Shown here: piece after piece, positions 60,547 through 64,000 of the stretch
How the letters are laid out: each line of letters begins with the position of its first letter
Position numbering within the stretch: the first letter of the stretch is position 1
Assembly (NCBI GenBank): GCA_963698735.1
Contig: CAVOSA010000008.1
Span: 62,001-126,000, forward strand
DNA from: RPQJ01 sp963698735
Lineage (GTDB): Bacteria > Pseudomonadota > Gammaproteobacteria > Steroidobacterales > Steroidobacteraceae
DNA length: 64,000 nt
Direction: 5' to 3'
Notes under the pieces: generated by a model
What the model was told of the DNA's origin: nothing
Databases searched by the model: none
What the model saw: only the letters and a program-made list of their open reading frames with translations
Position numbers and translations under genes: made by a program

Positions 60547-61842
60547 TCAGTGGCCCCCTGTGCGCGGCGCACGCAGCCGCGCGGCGATGCGCCCCGCTTC
60601 CGGCACCGCATGCGCGAAGAATCGCTTGAGCCCGGGGCACAGATAGTTGAGCCCCGGCTCGCCATCCGGCGTGCGCAGCACGCGGTTTTTCGGGCACTCG
60701 CCCCAGCAATCGCGGAGGAATTCGCAATCGCGGCAGTACGCCGGCAACGCCTCGGACTTCGCGTAACCGAATTTCACCTGGGCCGGGTCGAACACGATCT
60801 CGCCGAGCGAGCGCTCGCGAATGTTGCCCAACCGGTACCCGGGATAGACGTAGTGGTCGCAGCTATACACGTCGCCATCGTGCTCGAGCGCGACACCCTT
60901 GCCGCAGACCTCGCTATGGATACAGATCTGCGACGGCAGCCCCATGTGCTGCGCAACCAGTGTTTCGCAGAAATTGACCAGCACCTTGCCGAAGTCGCGG
61001 GCCAGCCATTCGTCCCACACCTTGGAAAGAAAGTAGCCGTATTCGTCGGGATCGACGGACCAGGGGGTGACCACCGATTCCGCATGGTCCGGATGCGCTG
61101 GCGGACTGCCGACGATCGGCAGGCGCTCCGTGTCCCAGGCCTGCGGTGCGGTTGTTTCAAAATCCTTGATCGCGACGATCGGGATGAACTGCAGGTAGGT
61201 CGAGCCAAGTTCGCGCCGGAGGAAGCGGTAGACGTCGAGCGGTCGCGAAGCACTGAACCGGTTCACGCAGGTCAGCGTGTTGAAGCGGACTCCGTGTTTC
61301 TGCAACGTCTGCGCCGCGGCGAACACCTTGTCGAACGTCGGTTCGGCGTGCTTCGAGATCCGGTAGTGATCGTGAATATCGCGCGGGCCGTCGATGCTCA
61401 GGCCGACGAGGAAGCGGTTTTCCTTGAGAAAATTCGCCCAATCGTCGGTCAACAGGGTGCCGTTGGTCTGCAGGTCGTTCTCGATGCGCTGCCCGGCCTT
61501 CGCATGCTTCTTCTGCAGCGCGACGACTTTCTCGAAGTACTCGAGGCCGAGCAGCGTGGGCTCGCCGCCCTGCCAGGAGAAGACGACTTCGTCGGCGGTG
61601 ACGCTCTGAATGTAGTCCCGCACGAACCGGTCGAGCAGCTCGTCGTCCATGTGCCCGCCGCCCGGACCACCCGGCAACTTCTGCTTGCTCAGGTAAAAAC
61701 AGTAGGTGCAGTCGAGGTTGCAGGCCGATCCAGCCGGCTTGGCCATTACGTGGAATCGCCTGCCGGCGCGCTCCGCGAGCCGCTGCGGCGCAGAGTAACG
61801 GTCCAGCGATCCGGGCACGCCGTGCGGGCGTGACGGGCTCAT
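60547..61842 (-). CDS. anaerobic sulfatase-maturating enzyme (radical SAM/SPASM)
   Basis: Radical SAM enzyme that oxidises the sulfatase Cys to formylglycine without molecular oxygen. It has 431 residues. The SAM cluster motif is CNLDCTYCFYL, followed by WQGGEPTLLG. The C-terminal SPASM/twitch Cys sets are in EVCGKGVALEHDGDVYSCDHYVYP and YCRDCEFLRDCWGECPKNR (partly quoted), including the characteristic CDHYVYPG. It is 18 bases upstream of the sulfatase genes. The upstream gap 61843-61999 has two AT-rich hexamers but no convincing promoter. Confidence 0.94.
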   Translation of the reverse strand: MSPSRPHGVPGSLDRYSAPQRLAERAGRRFHVMAKPAGSACNLDCTYCFYLSKQKLPGGPGGGHMDDELLDRFVRDYIQSVTADEVVFSWQGGEPTLLGLEYFEKVVALQKKHAKAGQRIENDLQTNGTLLTDDWANFLKENRFLVGLSIDGPRDIHDHYRISKHAEPTFDKVFAAAQTLQKHGVRFNTLTCVNRFSASRPLDVYRFLRRELGSTYLQFIPIVAIKDFETTAPQAWDTERLPIVGSPPAHPDHAESVVTPWSVDPDEYGYFLSKVWDEWLARDFGKVLVNFCETLVAQHMGLPSQICIHSEVCGKGVALEHDGDVYSCDHYVYPGYRLGNIRERSLGEIVFDPAQVKFGYAKSEALPAYCRDCEFLRDCWGECPKNRVLRTPDGEPGLNYLCPGLKRFFAHAVPEAGRIAARLRAPRTGGH

Positions 61843-61999
61843 GGGCGCCTTCCTTGCGGCTCCGAGGCTGGGCGCACCACGAACGGCGCGTCGTCCACCC
61901 TATCGCCGTCAGGGTAACGCTAGCCGCTAAAGCCTTGCATTCGGGCTATAGGAGCCGAGGACAGGTATAAATCGGTAGCTGCTGAATGAAGCCGGGAAA

Positions 62000-62869
62000 T
62001 CACTCGAGGTGTTCGTTCCGAGGCCACGCCGATGCATCGATCGTGGCGCGGTAGGCATGCCATGTCGCATGCCCGATCAAGGGCAATGTGATCCCGAGCA
62101 GGGCCATCACCAGCGCGAACCCGGCGCCTTTCTCGCGCCCCATGAGCAGCAGGGCGAAGCCCGGGGCCACCGCGAACACGATCATCGCCGCCCACACGGC
62201 CATCGCCGGCTTGTTGCGCAGCACGGCGTTGATGCTGGTCACGACGGCAGTGATCGAGTCGGCGTCGCGATCCACCAGCATGGGCAGGGAAAACGCTGCC
62301 GCCGAGAACACGATCACCGCAAAGATCGAGCCGACCGCGCTGCCGATGCCCAGGAACTGCAGGTAGTCGGTCCAGTCGGGCGTGGTCATGTCGACCGGGA
62401 AAAAGATGTGGACGGCCGAGGCGGCGCGCCACCAGACCAGGAACACGATCATCAGGATCAGCGCGAAGACCATCAGGTTGCCGAAGGCGCGTCGCTCCTC
62501 GATGAAACAGCGCCGCAGCGATGGCTGCAGGCCGCGTTCGATCTGTTCACTGATCGAATAGGTGCCCACCGCGAGCAATGGCGCGACCAGGATGAAGCCC
62601 GAGACCAGCGCGAGCAGTTCGAAGTAGCCGCCGAACCGTATTGCAATGTACGCCAGCGCCCAGCTCAGCAGGACGACGACCGCACCGTAGGTGAGGCTCT
62701 GCCGTGGCGCCGCCTTGAAGTCGCTCCACGCTTGTCCGAGCCAGCCAATCGGCTCCCACGTCCCGAGCATGCGGCACGGTGCCACGAAAGGCAGGGCGTT
62801 CGTGTCGTCGACAGCGGTGTTAACGGGGGCATCGGCGTGCGATTCACCCGCAGGAGTTTCGGTCGTCAT
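62000..62869 (-). CDS. DUF2189 membrane protein
   Basis: 289 residues. A short acidic N terminus is followed by six or so hydrophobic segments. PIGWLGQAWSDFKAAPRQSLTYG and the following FGGYFELLALVSGFILVAPLLAVGTY region (quoted as SGFILVAPLLAVGTY) are the DUF2189 core. Members are often near cytochrome-oxidase or respiratory genes, but none are here. The function is unknown. Confidence 0.87.
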   Translation of the reverse strand: MTTETPAGESHADAPVNTAVDDTNALPFVAPCRMLGTWEPIGWLGQAWSDFKAAPRQSLTYGAVVVLLSWALAYIAIRFGGYFELLALVSGFILVAPLLAVGTYSISEQIERGLQPSLRRCFIEERRAFGNLMVFALILMIVFLVWWRAASAVHIFFPVDMTTPDWTDYLQFLGIGSAVGSIFAVIVFSAAAFSLPMLVDRDADSITAVVTSINAVLRNKPAMAVWAAMIVFAVAPGFALLLMGREKGAGFALVMALLGITLPLIGHATWHAYRATIDASAWPRNEHLE

Positions 62870-62976
62870 CGGCTGCTTCCCCCGAATCAGCGTGTTGCCC
62901 TTTTTACACCCTCACCCGCATGTCGTGCGACCCCGCTGAAGCGAAAGACGTGAGGGTCAGCAGAGAGCGCCTGCCA

Positions 62977-64000
62977 TCACCCGAGCAGCAGGCGGTCCGC
63001 CGCGGGATCGACTTCGGTCATCAGGTCGACGGGTTGCCGCGCAAAACGCATCGCCGCGGCGTACCCGCGCCGGTCGCCGCCGTGGTCGATCATCCACTGC
63101 GCATGTTCGCAGAGCAGCGTGAGCTGCAGCGCACGCGCCAGCGTCAGCGCCAGCCGCCGTGCGCCAGCCTGCATGACATCCGGATCCTGCCCGCTCTCGA
63201 GCACCAGCGCCGCCCGCTCGAGCGCACCCAGCGCCTGCTGCGTCGCTGCCACCATGCGTGGCTCAGACACGTTACGCAGGCACGCCGATGCCCGGCCCAT
63301 CAGCGCCGCCAGCCCCGAATGCAGGTCGCTGCGCAGCAGTGTGTCCAGCGAGAGCACGTTGGTCGTGCCTTCCCAGATCGGCAGCACGTGCGTGTCGCGC
63401 AGCAGTTGCGGCAGGCCGGTGTCCTCTACGTACCCTGCGCCGCCGAAGCTCTCGATCACCTCGGTCACGACCGACACCGCCTGCTTGCCCGTGACCAGTT
63501 TGGTCAGCGGCGTGAGCAGGCGCAGCAACGCGCGCTGCTCGTCATCGATCTCCCCGCGCTCGAGCCGGCCATTCAGCTCGACCAGCAGGAAAGTCATGAG
63601 GAACGCGCCCCAGGTTTCAGCTTCGAGGCCGGCGAGCGTGTCGGCGTGCAGCGGCAGCTGCTCCAGCGGCTGCCCGAACGCCTTGCGCTGCCCGGCATAC
63701 GACCGTGCGAGCGCGAGTCCGCGCCGCATGAACGACACCGCGCACACGCCGTTCCACATGCGCGTGATCCCGAGCATCGGTTCGATCGAGCGCGTCCCGT
63801 TCAATGGCGGTCCGACGAGGGTCGCCCGCGTGCCGTCCAGCAGCAGTTCGGCGGTCGGCACCTTGCGCGTGCCAAGCTTGTCCTTGAGCCGGTCCACGCG
63901 GATTCCGTTCAGCTTGCCGTCGGCATCGCGGATCTCGACGTAAAACATTGCGAGGCCCTTGCCGCCGGACGGGTTGCCCGCCGGGCGCGCGAGCGTGAGC
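62977..64000 (-). CDS. acyl-CoA dehydrogenase, AidB-like (C-terminal part; start lies beyond the window)
   Basis: The frame is open to base 64000, so the N-terminal part is outside the window; about 340 residues are visible. The region has the end of the middle beta domain (GKLNGIRVDRLKDKLGTRK, quoted as RLKDKLGTRKV), then the C-terminal helical FAD domain with ARSYAGQRKAFGQPL and IESFGGAGYVEDTGLPQLLRD and the WEGTTNVLSLD segment. The last pieces resemble AidB/acyl-CoA dehydrogenases of unusual specificity. The catalytic Glu cannot be placed with certainty. Confidence 0.87.
   Translation of the reverse strand, partial: LTLARPAGNPSGGKGLAMFYVEIRDADGKLNGIRVDRLKDKLGTRKVPTAELLLDGTRATLVGPPLNGTRSIEPMLGITRMWNGVCAVSFMRRGLALARSYAGQRKAFGQPLEQLPLHADTLAGLEAETWGAFLMTFLLVELNGRLERGEIDDEQRALLRLLTPLTKLVTGKQAVSVVTEVIESFGGAGYVEDTGLPQLLRDTHVLPIWEGTTNVLSLDTLLRSDLHSGLAALMGRASACLRNVSEPRMVAATQQALGALERAALVLESGQDPDVMQAGARRLALTLARALQLTLLCEHAQWMIDHGGDRRGYAAAMRFARQPVDLMTEVDPAADRLLLG

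Overview
The window is a GC-rich bacterial chromosome segment, coding on almost every base, with the gene orders of a gammaproteobacterium: mrdA-rodA-mltB-dacA, lptD-surA-pdxA-rsmA-apaG-apaH, and a split glycine dehydrogenase. A PEP-CTERM protein, kynurenine-route NAD genes, an anaerobic-type sulfatase maturase and many secreted peptidases suggest an environmental Xanthomonadales/Steroidobacterales/Nevskiales-like organism. That placement is an inference from content and order, not from a marker-gene search. I see no tRNA, rRNA, CRISPR array, transposase, phage gene or replication origin.

Layout. 1-5580 (+): cell-wall elongation operon (PBP2, RodA, MltB, a lipoprotein-type PBP5, D-amino acid transaminase, YbeD). 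5535-7218 (-): lipB-lipA. 7374-9167 (-): murU-amgK, the MurNAc recycling pair, with murU frameshifted. 9246-16440 (+): lptD, surA, pdxA, rsmA, a universal stress protein, apaG, apaH. 17165-21242 (+): four kynurenine-pathway genes leading to quinolinate and NAD. 21274-25862 (-): folA, a SET-domain methyltransferase, thyA, lgt, a ClpP-like protease, rlmI. 25941-36580: a thioredoxin-domain protein, a PEP-CTERM protein, a subtilase behind a cyclic-di-GMP-I riboswitch, a small exported protein, an M23-type protein, and a prolyl-oligopeptidase gene preceded by an internally deleted copy of itself. 36582-50861 (-): metabolic and maintenance genes including an Nma111/DEG7-like double HtrA protease, ending upstream in gcvT-gcvH-gcvPA-gcvPB under a tandem glycine riboswitch. 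51347-54415 (+): a DUF885 peptidase and ispG. 54461-62869: small membrane and outer-membrane proteins, then two Cys-type sulfatases with their radical-SAM maturase. 62977-64000 (-): the end of an acyl-CoA dehydrogenase gene.

Functional links. The mrd and amgK-murU genes build and recycle peptidoglycan. LptD and SurA serve outer-membrane biogenesis. lipA/lipB supply the lipoyl group needed by GcvH further along. thyA, folA and the glycine-cleavage genes share one-carbon folate chemistry. The maturase should install formylglycine in the two adjacent sulfatases.

Most notable. (1) A cyclic-di-GMP riboswitch ahead of a secreted subtilase. (2) A bacterial SET protein with a post-SET-like Cys cluster and a histone-H1-like tail inside the thyA-folA operon. 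(3) An HtrA protease with Nma111/DEG7 architecture. (4) Four divergent gene pairs that each share a single near-palindromic -10 island, several placed so that transcripts would be leaderless. (5) Three, perhaps four, genes broken by single-base indels, mostly in short homopolymers, which may be assembly errors.
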